Shown: piece after piece, positions 29,559 to 39,033 of the stretch
How positions within the stretch are numbered: position 1 is the stretch's first letter
How the letters are laid out: each line of letters opens with the position of its first letter
DNA from: an uncultured Psychrosphaera sp.
GTDB taxonomy: Bacteria; Pseudomonadota; Gammaproteobacteria; Enterobacterales; Alteromonadaceae
NCBI RefSeq assembly: GCF_947500655.1
Contig: NZ_CANMSK010000018.1
Span: 1 to 64,000, forward strand
Reading direction: 5' to 3'
DNA: 64,000 nt
Notes under the pieces: model-generated
The model's database searches: none
Seen by the model: the letters and a program-made list of their open reading frames with translations, nothing else
Told to the model about the DNA's origin: nothing
Made by a program: the position numbers and the translations under genes

Positions 29559-29946
29559 GTTTGTACTTTCAGTGTTCCATCTTTGGACATCTCGGCTTTG
29601 GCATCCTGCGTTGCCCTACCTCCTAAATCCATTTAGTCGCAATCCATCGGGGGTTGGTCTTCCTGTTAATTTTAGTTATAAGTTTGTACTTTCAGAACAC
29701 GAAACTTTTACGTCCCTGTAGCTTCGATGTTATTTCATCCCAATCAACTTCAGCTACAAATTTGCACTCTTAGTACACCCTCCTTGGACATCTCGGCTTT
29801 GGCATCCTGCGTCGCTCTACCTCCTAAATCCATTTAGTCGCAATCCATCGGGTGTTGGTCCATCCATTTAATCTTGAGCTACAAGTTTGTACCTTCAGTA
29901 CACCCTCCTTGGACATCCTGTCCATCGGGTGTTGGTCCATCCATGG
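29559..29946. repeat. intergenic repeat array between the two acnB genes
   Basis: The 663-base gap between the aconitase genes holds an array of about four units. The two long ones are near identical over 69 bases (29583-29651 and 29784-29852; 67 of 69 match, core TTGGACATCTCGGCTTTGGC). A shortened unit lies at about 29882-29946 and a stub at about 29678-29705. Each begins with a degenerate AG(C/T)TA(C/T)AAGTTTGTAC. Nothing in it looks coding. Such units resemble the dispersed intergenic repeats of marine Alteromonadales, though I cannot search for copies elsewhere. Confidence 0.75.
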
Positions 29947-29951
29947 ACCAA

Positions 29952-29980
29952 AAAAAAGGCCACTCATTGAGTGGCCTTTC
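29952..29980 (-). terminator. terminator of the second aconitase gene
   Basis: AAAGGCCACTCA/TGAGTGGCCTTT hairpin with a T run on the minus strand, 28 bases past the stop. Confidence 0.88.
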
Positions 29981-30007
29981 ATTAAAACTTGTTAACTCTT
30001 TTCGAGT

Positions 30008-32812
30008 TTATACCATTTTTACTGGTACAGCTTTACCTATAAACTTAGTGCTCATTTCTTCAGTAGGTGGAACAAAGTCAGTTAGGTTAATACCTTCTAC
30101 TGCAGCCTTGTACTCTTCAATTGAAGGGAAACGACCTAATACAGCCGAAAGAACAACTAAAGGTGTTGAACCAAGTAATGATTCACCTTTTTTCTCAGCA
30201 GAGTCAGCTACTACACGACCTTGGAATAAACGAGTCGATGTTGCAATAACAGTATCACCTGGTTCAGCTTTCTCTTGATTACCCATACATAAGTTACAAC
30301 CTGGGCGTTCAAGATACATGATATTTTCGTATTTAGTACGAGCTGTATCTTTAGGATGAACATCATCAAACTCAAAGCCTGAGTATTTTTTAAGAATATC
30401 CCAATCGCCTTCAGCTTTTAGTTCGTCAACAATATTGTATGTTGGTGGAGCAATAACTAATGGCGCTTTAAATGATACGCTACCGTTTTGCTTTTCAATG
30501 TTACGTAACATTTGAGCAACAATTTGCATGTCACCTTTATGAACCATACAAGAACCAACAAATGCTAAATCAACAGGCTTACCTTTGTAGAATGAAACCG
30601 GACGAATAACATCGTGCGTATAACGTTTAGAAACGTCTTCATTATTTACATCAGGGTCAGCAACCATAGGCTCGTCAATAACATCTAGATCAACAACTAC
30701 TTCAGCAAAGTACTTAGCATTATCGTCTGGAGTTAACGCTGGAACCGCACCAGATGTTATTTCTTGAATACGCTTGTCAGCTAATGCGATTAAACCGTTA
30801 AGCGTTTTCGCTTCGTTTTCCATACCTTTGTTGATCATGATTTGGATACGGCTCTTAGCAAGTTCAAGAGACTTAACCAATGTTTCATCATTTGAAATAC
30901 AGATAGAAGCTTTTGCTTTCATTTCTGCAGTCCAGTCCGTGAACGTAAATGCTTGGTCAGCCATTAACGTACCAATATGAACTTCAATTACTCGGCCTTG
31001 GAAAACGTTATCACCAAATTGCTTAAGCATTTGTGCTTGAGTTGCGTGTACTACGTCACGGAAATCCATATATGGTTTCATGTGACCTTTAAAAACAACT
31101 TTCACAGACTCAGGGATTGGCATAGTAGCTTCACCTGTTGCAAGTGCTAATGCAACCGTACCTGAATCGGCACCGAATGCTACGCCTTTAGACATACGAG
31201 TATGAGAGTCACCACCAATGATAATAGCTCGGTCATCAACAGTAAGGTCATTCAATACTTTATGAATAACGTCAGTCATTGCAGGATAAAGACCTTTAGG
31301 GTCACGTGCTGTGATTAGACCAAACTTATTCATAAAGCTCATTAGCTTAGGAATATTAGCTTGTGCCTTGCTATCCCATACTGAAGCTGTATGACAACCA
31401 GATTGGTACGCACCATCAACAATAGGAGAGATAACCATAGCAGCCATAGACTCTAATTCTTGAGACGTCATCAAGCCCGTTGTATCTTGCGAGCCAACGA
31501 TATTAACCGTTACACGAACATCAGAACCAGCATGAAGATCAGCGTCAGATAAAACACCTACCGCATTTTTGTTGAATATTTTTTCAACCGCTGTAAGACC
31601 TTGCTCTGGAATTGAAATTTCTTTAGATGGAGCATAAACAAGCTCCAATGGAACACCTAGAGTTTCAGCAGCAAAGCTTTGTAATTTTTTACCAAATACT
31701 ATCGCGTAAGAACCACCGGCTTTCATAAACTCAACTGATTGTGGAGTAAATGCTGAAGACACGTCTACTAGCTCTTTATCGCCGTTATATAATTTCTTAG
31801 CTTTGGTATCGATAGTAAGCACAGTGCCTGTTTCTACAGAGTAGACTTGCTCAAGAACAGGTTCACCGTTTTCATTAAGTACTGTCTTACCGTTAGCATC
31901 TGTTTTCTTAACCCAGTTTTTAAGATCAAGACCAATACCACCAGTTACGCCAACCGTTGTTAGGAAGATAGGTGAGATACCGTTAGTACCTGCAACAACA
32001 GGTGCAAAGTTAACAAATGGAATATAAGGACTTGCTTGCTCACCAGCCCATAATGCAACGTTGTTAACACCAGACATACGAGATGAACCAACACCCATAG
32101 TGCCTTTTTCAGCGATTAACATCACTTTTTTGCCTGGGTATTGTTTTTGAAGCTCTTGAATTTCAACTTGAGCTTCTGGAGAAATTAAGCATTTTCCGTG
32201 TAATTCACGATCTGAACGAGAGTGAGCTTGATTACCTGGTGATAATAAATCGGTAGAGATATCACCTTCACCAGCGATGTAAGTAACAACATCAATTTTC
32301 TCAGCAATATCAGGAAGCTTAGTAAAGAAGTCTGCTCTTGCATAGCTTTCAAGAATGTCTTTAGCTATTGCGTTACCTGCTTTGAATGCATCTTCAAGGC
32401 GACTTGTATCTGCTTCATATAAAAACACTTGAGTTTTTAACACTTCAGCAGCAGAGCTAGCTAGTGCGGCGTTGTCACCTAATACAATATCAAGTAACAC
32501 TTCAATTGAAGGACCACCTTTCATATGTGACAGTAATTCAAATGCAAACTCAGGAGTGATTTCTGCTACTACAGATTCACCTAAAATGATTTCTTTTAAG
32601 AATTGAGCTTTTACACCAGCGGCACTTGTTGTCCCTGGAAGTGTGTTATATATGAAGAAGTTTAATGAATCTTCACGATATTGATTTTCTTTATCTTTGA
32701 TTTGGGTAATTATTTCTGACAACAAATCTGCGCCATCAATTGGCTTAGGAGCTAATCCTAAGTCATTTTTACGACTTTCAATTTCCGCTAAATATTCTAA
32801 ATACAGGCTCAT
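30008..32812 (-). CDS. acnB: second AcnB-type aconitase, Bacteroidota-like long form
   Basis: A 934-residue aconitase of the AcnB fold, but strongly different from the neighbour at 26756. It keeps GSQDTTGLMTSQELESMA, GGDSHTRMSKGVAFG, FVGSCMVHKGDMQI and the cluster motif CNLCMGNQEKA. It carries an extra segment (about 290-340, with KNWVKKTDANGKTVL) lacking in E. coli AcnB. From memory this length and wording match the AcnB of Bacteroidota, which suggests transfer; no search was run. The start is set at MSLYLEYLAEIESRK. A start 26 codons upstream would add a hydrophobic stretch that homologues do not have. It should work in the TCA or methylcitrate cycle. Confidence 0.93.
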   Translation of the reverse strand: MSLYLEYLAEIESRKNDLGLAPKPIDGADLLSEIITQIKDKENQYREDSLNFFIYNTLPGTTSAAGVKAQFLKEIILGESVVAEITPEFAFELLSHMKGGPSIEVLLDIVLGDNAALASSAAEVLKTQVFLYEADTSRLEDAFKAGNAIAKDILESYARADFFTKLPDIAEKIDVVTYIAGEGDISTDLLSPGNQAHSRSDRELHGKCLISPEAQVEIQELQKQYPGKKVMLIAEKGTMGVGSSRMSGVNNVALWAGEQASPYIPFVNFAPVVAGTNGISPIFLTTVGVTGGIGLDLKNWVKKTDANGKTVLNENGEPVLEQVYSVETGTVLTIDTKAKKLYNGDKELVDVSSAFTPQSVEFMKAGGSYAIVFGKKLQSFAAETLGVPLELVYAPSKEISIPEQGLTAVEKIFNKNAVGVLSDADLHAGSDVRVTVNIVGSQDTTGLMTSQELESMAAMVISPIVDGAYQSGCHTASVWDSKAQANIPKLMSFMNKFGLITARDPKGLYPAMTDVIHKVLNDLTVDDRAIIIGGDSHTRMSKGVAFGADSGTVALALATGEATMPIPESVKVVFKGHMKPYMDFRDVVHATQAQMLKQFGDNVFQGRVIEVHIGTLMADQAFTFTDWTAEMKAKASICISNDETLVKSLELAKSRIQIMINKGMENEAKTLNGLIALADKRIQEITSGAVPALTPDDNAKYFAEVVVDLDVIDEPMVADPDVNNEDVSKRYTHDVIRPVSFYKGKPVDLAFVGSCMVHKGDMQIVAQMLRNIEKQNGSVSFKAPLVIAPPTYNIVDELKAEGDWDILKKYSGFEFDDVHPKDTARTKYENIMYLERPGCNLCMGNQEKAEPGDTVIATSTRLFQGRVVADSAEKKGESLLGSTPLVVLSAVLGRFPSIEEYKAAVEGINLTDFVPPTEEMSTKFIGKAVPVKMV

Positions 32813-32922
32813 TCGATACTCTCTATGATTATAAAGTGCTATTGATAAAGGCATTACCATAGTCAATTGGAGGACTATTATAGATGCCACACCGGATAAA
32901 GGGAATGGCTAGCAGTATAAAT

Positions 32923-32965
32923 ATTATAAACCGTGTGAATAGGTGATATTCACACGGTTTATAAT
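32923..32965 (-). terminator. 18-bp inverted repeat between aconitase and HvfA-like genes
   Basis: A perfect 18-bp stem (ATTATAAACCGTGTGAAT and its complement at 32948-32965) with a 7-base loop, about 94 bases past the stop of the HvfA-like gene. The minus strand continues with ATTTAT rather than a solid T run, so it is a terminator-like stem or a small palindromic element. Confidence 0.55.
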
Positions 32966-33058
32966 GGTATTTATTGGGTGCCTAATGGTTATTTATAAGT
33001 GTTAACAAAACATGTTAGAGCTTATTTTATTTAATAAAATGAAGCACCTAAAGCGTAA

Positions 33059-33400
33059 TTACTTTGAAGTACCGCATTTACCTTCGCCACATTTAGCTTC
33101 TTTTTTAGCTTTGTCACCTTTTTTAGCTTTTTTATCTGCGCCGCATTTAGCTTCGCCACACTTAGCTTCTTTATCTGCTTTTTTGTCTTTCTTGTCTTTT
33201 TTGTCTGCGCCGCATTTGCCTTCGCCACACTTAGCTTCTTTCTTAGCTTTCTCAGTTTTATCAGTTTCTGGCTCAGAAACTTCATAACCAGACTCTAATT
33301 CTTGATATTGAAATTCGGCAGCTTGAACACTTGTAATTGAAGCTACACCCATTGCCGCGATACCCATTGCTGCCAAAGTTGTTTTCTTTAATGTTTTCAT
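33059..33400 (-). CDS. HvfA-like Cys-rich RiPP precursor (EGKCG repeats)
   Basis: A 113-residue exported small protein. The signal peptide (residues 1-27, ending SVQA) is followed by an acidic spacer and three copies of EAKCGE(G/A)KCG at 55-64, 78-87 and 101-110, spaced exactly 23 residues apart. The linkers are Lys/Asp-rich, and the six cysteines are 58, 63, 81, 86, 104 and 109. The EGKCG motif and signal peptide match HvfA-type precursors, whose Cys are converted to copper-binding oxazolone/thioamide groups by a DUF692 enzyme (HvfB) with a DUF2063 partner (HvfC). Neither enzyme gene is in this window, so maturation in trans is required or it is an unmodified metal binder. Confidence 0.75.
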   Translation of the reverse strand: MKTLKKTTLAAMGIAAMGVASITSVQAAEFQYQELESGYEVSEPETDKTEKAKKEAKCGEGKCGADKKDKKDKKADKEAKCGEAKCGADKKAKKGDKAKKEAKCGEGKCGTSK

Positions 33401-33599
33401 ATTATTTCTCTACATTTGTTAATTTTATTACATTACCCAATTAGACCTTAAATATACAAGATAAATTTCAAGCTTTATATTGTTAGATTGCTCTATAAAA
33501 CTCTTATTACTTTCAAGTATCAATCCTCTAGATTAACTATAGTCAAAAAACTAAAACTTTGTCTATACTCAAAAATGAAAGAAGAACTGGAGGTCGTTT

Positions 33600-34097
33600 A
33601 TGATTTTTGACAGCTTAAATACACCATTTAGAGATAGCCTATCTGGCTTATATAACCAAGACTATTTCACTGAAGTATTCCAAAGAGAATGGCATAGGAT
33701 GTTAAGAGAAAGCGATACTTTATCTGTTATCACGGTTCACTCTCATTTAAATATTGACGATCCCGGCGACCAAGCAACGTTTAAATTAATCTCAGAAATT
33801 GTAGAGTCGTCAATAAAGCGTTCTTCCGATCTAGCCTGTCGTTTTCAGTCAAATCAAATTGTCATTGGTTTATTTAATCTAGACCAGAAAGGGACTGAAA
33901 AAATCATTAAGAGGATCATCGATTCTTTAAACCTTCAACCACCTACAGTTTTTGAACATGTAAATATATCTGTGGGTGCAGTTAATGTTTTACCTAACAG
34001 TCAACTACATATACAGAACATTTTTGAACGCACTGATATATTAGCCGAATTAGCTCAATTGGAAGGTAAGAACAATTACCAATGTGAATCGTTTTAA
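33600..34097 (+). CDS. degenerate GGDEF-domain protein
   Basis: A 165-residue protein comprising little more than a GGDEF fold: SGLYNQDYFTEVFQREW at the start, and the region that should hold RYGGDEF reads CRFQSNQIVIGL. The catalytic Asp/Glu and both glycines are missing, so it cannot make c-di-GMP; it may bind a partner or be a regulatory remnant. A good ribosome-binding site (CTGGAGG) lies 6 bases upstream of the ATG. It is divergent from the HvfA-like gene, with 199 bases between the two. Confidence 0.8.
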   Translation: MIFDSLNTPFRDSLSGLYNQDYFTEVFQREWHRMLRESDTLSVITVHSHLNIDDPGDQATFKLISEIVESSIKRSSDLACRFQSNQIVIGLFNLDQKGTEKIIKRIIDSLNLQPPTVFEHVNISVGAVNVLPNSQLHIQNIFERTDILAELAQLEGKNNYQCESF

Positions 34098-34126
34098 GGC
34101 TCATCAAAAACGCAAACGAACTAATA

Positions 34127-34166
34127 ACAAAAAAGCCGATAACTAATACTAGTTACCGACTTTTTC
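34127..34166. terminator. terminator between the degenerate GGDEF gene and tyrS
   Basis: Imperfect stem around GTCGGTAACTA/TAGTTATCGGC bounded by A and T runs, between converging genes. Confidence 0.65.
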
Positions 34167-34216
34167 TATATTTAACTTAATTGGGCTATCTAATTTAGCG
34201 GCTAATTCACACTAAA

Positions 34217-35416
34217 TTAAACCAGTTTGATTTTACCAAACTTACGTTTACCAACCTGATAAATATCTTCACTGCCCAATTCAATAATTAGTTTAGTGTC
34301 TTCAATTTTATCTTTACCATTTAGCTTCACAGCACCTTGCTTGATCATACGATTAGCTTCAGATGTACTTGCAACTAATCCAGCTTCTTTTAACAAGTTA
34401 GTTAATGGCATTGCTTCGCCAGCTGTAACCGTAAATTCTGGAATTTCATCTGGTAAAGCATTTTTTTGGAAACGTTTAATAAAATCTTGGTGCGCTTGCT
34501 CTGCATCATTATCACTGTGAAAACGTGCAATTAGCTCTTTAGCAAGATCAATTTTAAAATCTCTTGGGTTTGCGCCAGCTTCAGCTTTGGCTTTTAACTG
34601 AGCAATTTCAGTTAATGGACGGAAACTTAATAACTCATAATAACGCCACATTAGCTCGTCAGATATAGACATTACTTTACCAAACATATCGTTTGGAGCA
34701 TCGGTAATACCAATATAGTTATTTAACGACTTAGACATTTTTTGAACGCCATCAAGGCCTTCCAAAAGTGGCATCATCAATACAGTTTGTTGACGTTGGC
34801 CTTCTTCTTTTTGAAGTTCACGACCCATTAACAAATTAAAACGTTGGTCTGTTCCACCAAGCTCTACATCAGCTTTAAGTGCCACAGAATCCCAACCTTG
34901 TACTAACGGATATAAAAATTCATGAATCGCAATTGGTTGTCCACCAGCATAACGCTTTTTAAAGTCATCACGCTCAAGCATACGCGCTACAGTTTGACGA
35001 GCAGCAAGCTTGATCATATCTGCGGCACTAAATTCATCAAACCAAGTTGAGTTAAACGCCACTGTGGTTTTAGCTGGATCTAATATTTTGAACACTTGCT
35101 CTTTATAGGTTTCAGCATTTTTCAAAACGTCTTCTTTTGACAAAGGCTTACGCGTTACATTTTTACCCGTTGGGTCGCCAATTAAGCCGGTAAAATCACC
35201 AATTAAAAATATAACTTCATGACCTAGGTCTTGAAACGTTTTTAATTTATTAATAAGTACCGTATGACCTAAATGCAGATCTGGAGCTGTTGGATCAAAT
35301 CCCGCTTTGATTTTAAGAGGTTTACCCTCTTTTAATTTGGCGATTAAATCGTCTTCTGGCAAGATCTGGTCTGAGCCACGTTTAATTTCTGCTAATGCTT
35401 GATTTATATCTGTCAT
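34217..35416 (-). CDS. tyrS: tyrosyl-tRNA synthetase
   Basis: A 399-residue class I enzyme charging tRNA-Tyr. HLGH (about 49-52) is the HIGH signature, KMSKS (about 232-236) the second. The C-terminal S4-like RNA-binding domain (about 335-395) has [16 protein letters not shown]. The sequence order and length fit the TyrRS form common in marine proteobacteria (the shorter E. coli form is 424). It stands alone. Confidence 0.96.
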   Translation of the reverse strand: MTDINQALAEIKRGSDQILPEDDLIAKLKEGKPLKIKAGFDPTAPDLHLGHTVLINKLKTFQDLGHEVIFLIGDFTGLIGDPTGKNVTRKPLSKEDVLKNAETYKEQVFKILDPAKTTVAFNSTWFDEFSAADMIKLAARQTVARMLERDDFKKRYAGGQPIAIHEFLYPLVQGWDSVALKADVELGGTDQRFNLLMGRELQKEEGQRQQTVLMMPLLEGLDGVQKMSKSLNNYIGITDAPNDMFGKVMSISDELMWRYYELLSFRPLTEIAQLKAKAEAGANPRDFKIDLAKELIARFHSDNDAEQAHQDFIKRFQKNALPDEIPEFTVTAGEAMPLTNLLKEAGLVASTSEANRMIKQGAVKLNGKDKIEDTKLIIELGSEDIYQVGKRKFGKIKLV

Positions 35417-35550
35417 CTTCTACTACAAAGGCACTTGGCCAATAAATTAATGTGAGGTAATGCCCGAAGTTTACTGGATATTCGCCAATAAAGTAACCTA
35501 GCTAGATTAAAAAACTAGATTTTAAAAAGCTAAATTTGAATTACAGAATG

Positions 35551-35577
35551 AAAAAAGCTAGTTACATGAACTAGCTT
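35551..35577 (-). terminator. terminator of the S10 peptidase gene
   Basis: GCTAGTT/AACTAGC stem, 5-base loop, followed on the minus strand by a T run. It lies about 80 bases past the peptidase stop codon. Confidence 0.8.
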
Positions 35578-35654
35578 CCTGGATTCGCATAATAATAGCT
35601 TACTTTTCTTTCCTGTTTAACTGAAAAGAAACGCTAACGAAAGAACAACCATCC

Positions 35655-37160
35655 TTAATATTTAGCAGGCTGATTTTTACTTGGCAGTGATTTCAATATG
35701 AACTCACGCACATCTTGGTTAGATTTCTTTAAATCTTCAGCGCGTAAGTACATCATATGACCACTTCTGTAGCCTTTAAACGACAAACGCTCTTTCATAA
35801 TTGAACTTCTATCTAATTGCCACATAGTATATTTGGCATCAAAGTAGTTAGTCGCACCATCATAATAACCAGATTGGATCATTACATTTAAGTATGGGTT
35901 TTGCGCCATCGCTTTACGTAAATTCTCACCACTTTTATTGCCGCTTCTATCCCACGGATGCACAGGGCCAAACATATTATATTTTAAGTCAGTTTTATAA
36001 TTTAGCTCTTCAGATACATAATAATTCATAGCAGGGGTAAAGCTGTGTAACCAAGAAGTTAATTCCGCATTATAATCTGGACGCGCACCAGTGGCTTTTT
36101 CATCAATACCTAAATAACGAGAGTCTAAACGGCCAACCGTTTGTTTGCGGTCTCTTAACAACTCTTTCCAAAAATAACGAGTGTCTATATCTAAGTTACT
36201 GTTTAAAACTTCCTCAACAGATAAACCAGAATAGTGAGCCACTTTTTTGGCAATTTTTTGTTTTTCTGCGTCTGTAATAAATCCACCACGGGCAAGCGCA
36301 GGTATATATTCATTAAGAGTAAACTGCTCTACCTCTGGTAAAATTTCGGCTAAATCTTTTTTCTGTAAATCATCTGATAAAACCTTGTGATACCAAGCAG
36401 TAGCAGCAAAATAAGGTAGACGATTAGCTTGCTCTACAATGCCTTCTCGCATTATGCCTAACTCAGTAGGTGATACTAAGATAACCCCGTTAACATACAT
36501 CCACTGTTGGTTTTGTAATGCTAATGCTAACCCTGAAACTCTTGTTGTCCCGTAACTTTCACCAATAAGAAATTTAGGTGAGCGCCAACGCTCTTTACGA
36601 CTAACAAAAGTGTTTACCCATTCAGCTAAATATTTAATGTCTGCGTTTACGCCAAAAAATATTTTTTTCTGTTCAGCTTTTGACGGTAGCTTACCGTCTT
36701 TATTTTTCAGAATACGTGAATAGCCAGTATTAACTGGGTTTACATAGACAATATCCGCCACATCTAAAATAGAAAACTCGTTTGTTTTTACACCATAAGG
36801 CTGAAGTGGATAACCTTCTGAGTCGACATTAAGAACACGAGGGCCGGTATAGGCAATATGCATCCAAACGGAAGCTGAACCTGGGCCGCCATTGAACGAA
36901 ATAACTAACGGTCGGGTGCTCTTATCTTTAATGCCCGTTCGTTCATAATAAGTATAAAACAAACTTGCTGTGGCATTACCTTCATCATCCCATACAGGCT
37001 GAGTTCCTGTCGTAGCGGTATAGTTAACTTTGTTGCCGTTAATTTTAGTACTGTGCTTAGTAACAACTGACTGATCAACATCAATATTGCGTTCATTTTC
37101 AGCTTGTGCAAACGATGACGTTAGCAGCAGCAAGCTAAGAATCGAGAATATCTTTTTCAT
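35655..37160 (-). CDS. exported S10-family serine carboxypeptidase
   Basis: A 501-residue peptidase of the alpha/beta-hydrolase fold, as in plant and yeast carboxypeptidase Y. The nucleophile motif is GESYGTTR; the oxyanion region is SFNGGPGSASVW; the Asp and His of the triad are expected in QSGYYDGATNY and GYRSGHMMY. The signal peptide is MKKIFSILSLLLLTSSFAQA. I start it at this Met because 28 further residues upstream would precede a normal signal peptide. It removes C-terminal residues from peptides in the periplasm or outside the cell. It lies 125 bases downstream of dgt. Confidence 0.9.
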   Translation of the reverse strand: MKKIFSILSLLLLTSSFAQAENERNIDVDQSVVTKHSTKINGNKVNYTATTGTQPVWDDEGNATASLFYTYYERTGIKDKSTRPLVISFNGGPGSASVWMHIAYTGPRVLNVDSEGYPLQPYGVKTNEFSILDVADIVYVNPVNTGYSRILKNKDGKLPSKAEQKKIFFGVNADIKYLAEWVNTFVSRKERWRSPKFLIGESYGTTRVSGLALALQNQQWMYVNGVILVSPTELGIMREGIVEQANRLPYFAATAWYHKVLSDDLQKKDLAEILPEVEQFTLNEYIPALARGGFITDAEKQKIAKKVAHYSGLSVEEVLNSNLDIDTRYFWKELLRDRKQTVGRLDSRYLGIDEKATGARPDYNAELTSWLHSFTPAMNYYVSEELNYKTDLKYNMFGPVHPWDRSGNKSGENLRKAMAQNPYLNVMIQSGYYDGATNYFDAKYTMWQLDRSSIMKERLSFKGYRSGHMMYLRAEDLKKSNQDVREFILKSLPSKNQPAKY

Positions 37161-37285
37161 GAATTTATTCCGGTGTTTGTTTATTAATGAACACAACTTA
37201 TAACGAATATTTAACAAATTCGACTTACATAAGTTGGTTAACATTATTTTTAGGCTTAATGGTATTAGAGGTATCGATATAAGAG

Positions 37286-38734
37286 CTATTTAGGAAATAA
37301 GTTTTGATACTCTTCCAATGCAAACTGATCTGTCATGCCACTGATATTGTCTTGGATTAAACGACTGCGATAATAGAACTCATGCACTTTAAAGTCAGGC
37401 TTATCAGCTAAAGGCAACAAAGCTTGCTGATAAGCTTTTAAATGCTTTTTAGGTAAGCGTTTGTATAATCTAGCTTCAATCAAACCGCCCTTTTGTTCAC
37501 CCGACACCATATCTTGAAACGCTTCTGTTTGCATCAAGAGTAACGGTTCGTAGGCATCTAACAATCCAGTGATTATTCGATAACCTTGTAGCTCTTTAGT
37601 TTCCACTTCACTAGTGCTAAATATATGTGTAATCGCCACTTCTTTAAACGTGCTGATCATGTCATGAAACAAGCTGCCATCTTCTAATAAAGCACGGTTT
37701 AAATCACCATCATAAACTTGTTGAATATTATCTATAAAGCTCGACGCTGCATGTTCAACTAAGGCATGTATTAATTGAACTCGTAACCAAACAAAAAATT
37801 CATGGGTTTTATTAATTGGTTCTTTATCTGCACGTGATAACGCGTAATCAACAGCTTGCTGAAAGCTTTTTCCTTTTAAAAATGCAGTGTCGGCTTGGTC
37901 GTCACTTAAACGCGTAAAGGTAGTTATTAAATGCTCAGCCAATTGTTTACAGTTTAATAAGCCTTTTTCTACCCCATCCTCAATATCAGCCAAGCAATAA
38001 CTTATATCATCAGCCGCTTCCATTAAATAAGCCAAAGGAAAGCGATGACCTGGCTTTATATCAAGCTCTTCAGATAAAAGTTCAATATCTTGTTTTTCAG
38101 AATAATAAAAACCGACTTTTTTCTTTAAATAAGAGAGAGGTTTGTCTTTGTCTGGACGCATATCCAAACCACAGCGCGTGTATTTTAAAATGCTGGCCGC
38201 TTGAGAATAAGTAAGATTGAGTTTTAATAAATTAAAAATAATACGGAAGGCTTGGGCATTACCTTCAAAGCTTTTTAATTCTTGTTTGATTTGCAGAGAC
38301 AGCATTTTATTGTCAGCTTGGCTAAACAATACATGTTTGTCTAAATGCTTATTAAACCAATGGTTAATTGCCGCTTCACCAAAATGCCCAAAAGGCGGGT
38401 TGCCAATATCATGCATTAAACACGACATTTCCACCAAGCTTTCCATCTCTCTTTCTAAAGTCGATAAACCATAATTTTTAGCAGTTTCGCCCAACATTTT
38501 AAATATAGTACGGACAATATGACGGCCAGTTTGCTGCACTTCCAAAGAATGAGTTAAACGACTACGTACCGCAGAGTTGCGTTCTAAAGGAAATACTTGA
38601 GTCTTTTGTTGTAAACGCCTAATTGCTGCCGACTGAATAATACGACCGCGGTCACTTTCAAACTGATCAGACACATTAGCTTTAGGGTTATTGTTGTATC
38701 TGCGAGTGGCGTTTATTTTTTTAGAGAAATCCAT
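37286..38734 (-). CDS. dgt: dGTP triphosphohydrolase
   Basis: A 482-residue HD-domain enzyme that splits dGTP to deoxyguanosine and triphosphate. Metal-binding HD residues are seen in SRLTHSLEVQQTGR (about 61-74) and SCLMHDIGNPPFGHFGEAA (about 110-128), with YCLADIEDGV further on. The length fits the long E. coli Dgt-type enzymes (505). It may limit dNTP pools and oppose phages or mutagenesis. The N-terminus MDFSKKINATRRY resembles the family. Confidence 0.92.
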   Translation of the reverse strand: MDFSKKINATRRYNNNPKANVSDQFESDRGRIIQSAAIRRLQQKTQVFPLERNSAVRSRLTHSLEVQQTGRHIVRTIFKMLGETAKNYGLSTLEREMESLVEMSCLMHDIGNPPFGHFGEAAINHWFNKHLDKHVLFSQADNKMLSLQIKQELKSFEGNAQAFRIIFNLLKLNLTYSQAASILKYTRCGLDMRPDKDKPLSYLKKKVGFYYSEKQDIELLSEELDIKPGHRFPLAYLMEAADDISYCLADIEDGVEKGLLNCKQLAEHLITTFTRLSDDQADTAFLKGKSFQQAVDYALSRADKEPINKTHEFFVWLRVQLIHALVEHAASSFIDNIQQVYDGDLNRALLEDGSLFHDMISTFKEVAITHIFSTSEVETKELQGYRIITGLLDAYEPLLLMQTEAFQDMVSGEQKGGLIEARLYKRLPKKHLKAYQQALLPLADKPDFKVHEFYYRSRLIQDNISGMTDQFALEEYQNLFPK

Positions 38735-38799
38735 AGTTCAAACTGCAATTATTTGATAGTAAATGCAGTCTACCCGCAAACCATGTGATTGAATAGTAG

Positions 38800-39033
38800 T
38801 TAACCTGAGTTCGGGATAAGCTAGCCTCTCAGTAACGCTATTTTTGCGCCTATCTACGTTGTGTTTTCTAGTCATAGCCCGCTATGACGTACGAAACCCC
38901 GCCTTGCTATACACAAAACTTTAGTCACCGAGCTAGCGGTTAACTTAACAATTTAATTAAATATTTCGTAACTATCTGTATTTATTTAATATCTGAACAG
39001 TCAGTCGACCATCTTATCCCGAACTCAGGTTAA
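38800..39033. mobile_element. MITE-like element with 21-bp terminal inverted repeats
   Basis: A 234-base sequence with perfect 21-bp inverted repeats at its ends (38800-38820 and 39013-39033). The left arm begins TTAACCTGAGTTCGGGATAA. Inside lie a second hairpin (TCATAGC/GCTATGA) and AGCTAG/CTAGC arms. It has no reading frame of note. It fills most of the gap between dgt and yigZ; the rest of the gap shows nothing. No clear target duplication is seen beyond the TTAA at the ends. A miniature transposable element or a dispersed palindromic repeat is the best reading. Confidence 0.75.

Noticed and set aside
32813-32890. Upstream extension of the second aconitase gene by 26 residues
   Set aside because: It would add a hydrophobic stretch ahead of the family-conserved N-terminus MSLYLEYLAEIE.
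33012-33287. Plus-strand frame reading LPSPHLASF repeats opposite the HvfA-like gene
   Set aside because: It is the antisense image of the Cys/Lys repeats; no ribosome-binding site, and the minus-strand frame has a signal peptide and a known motif.
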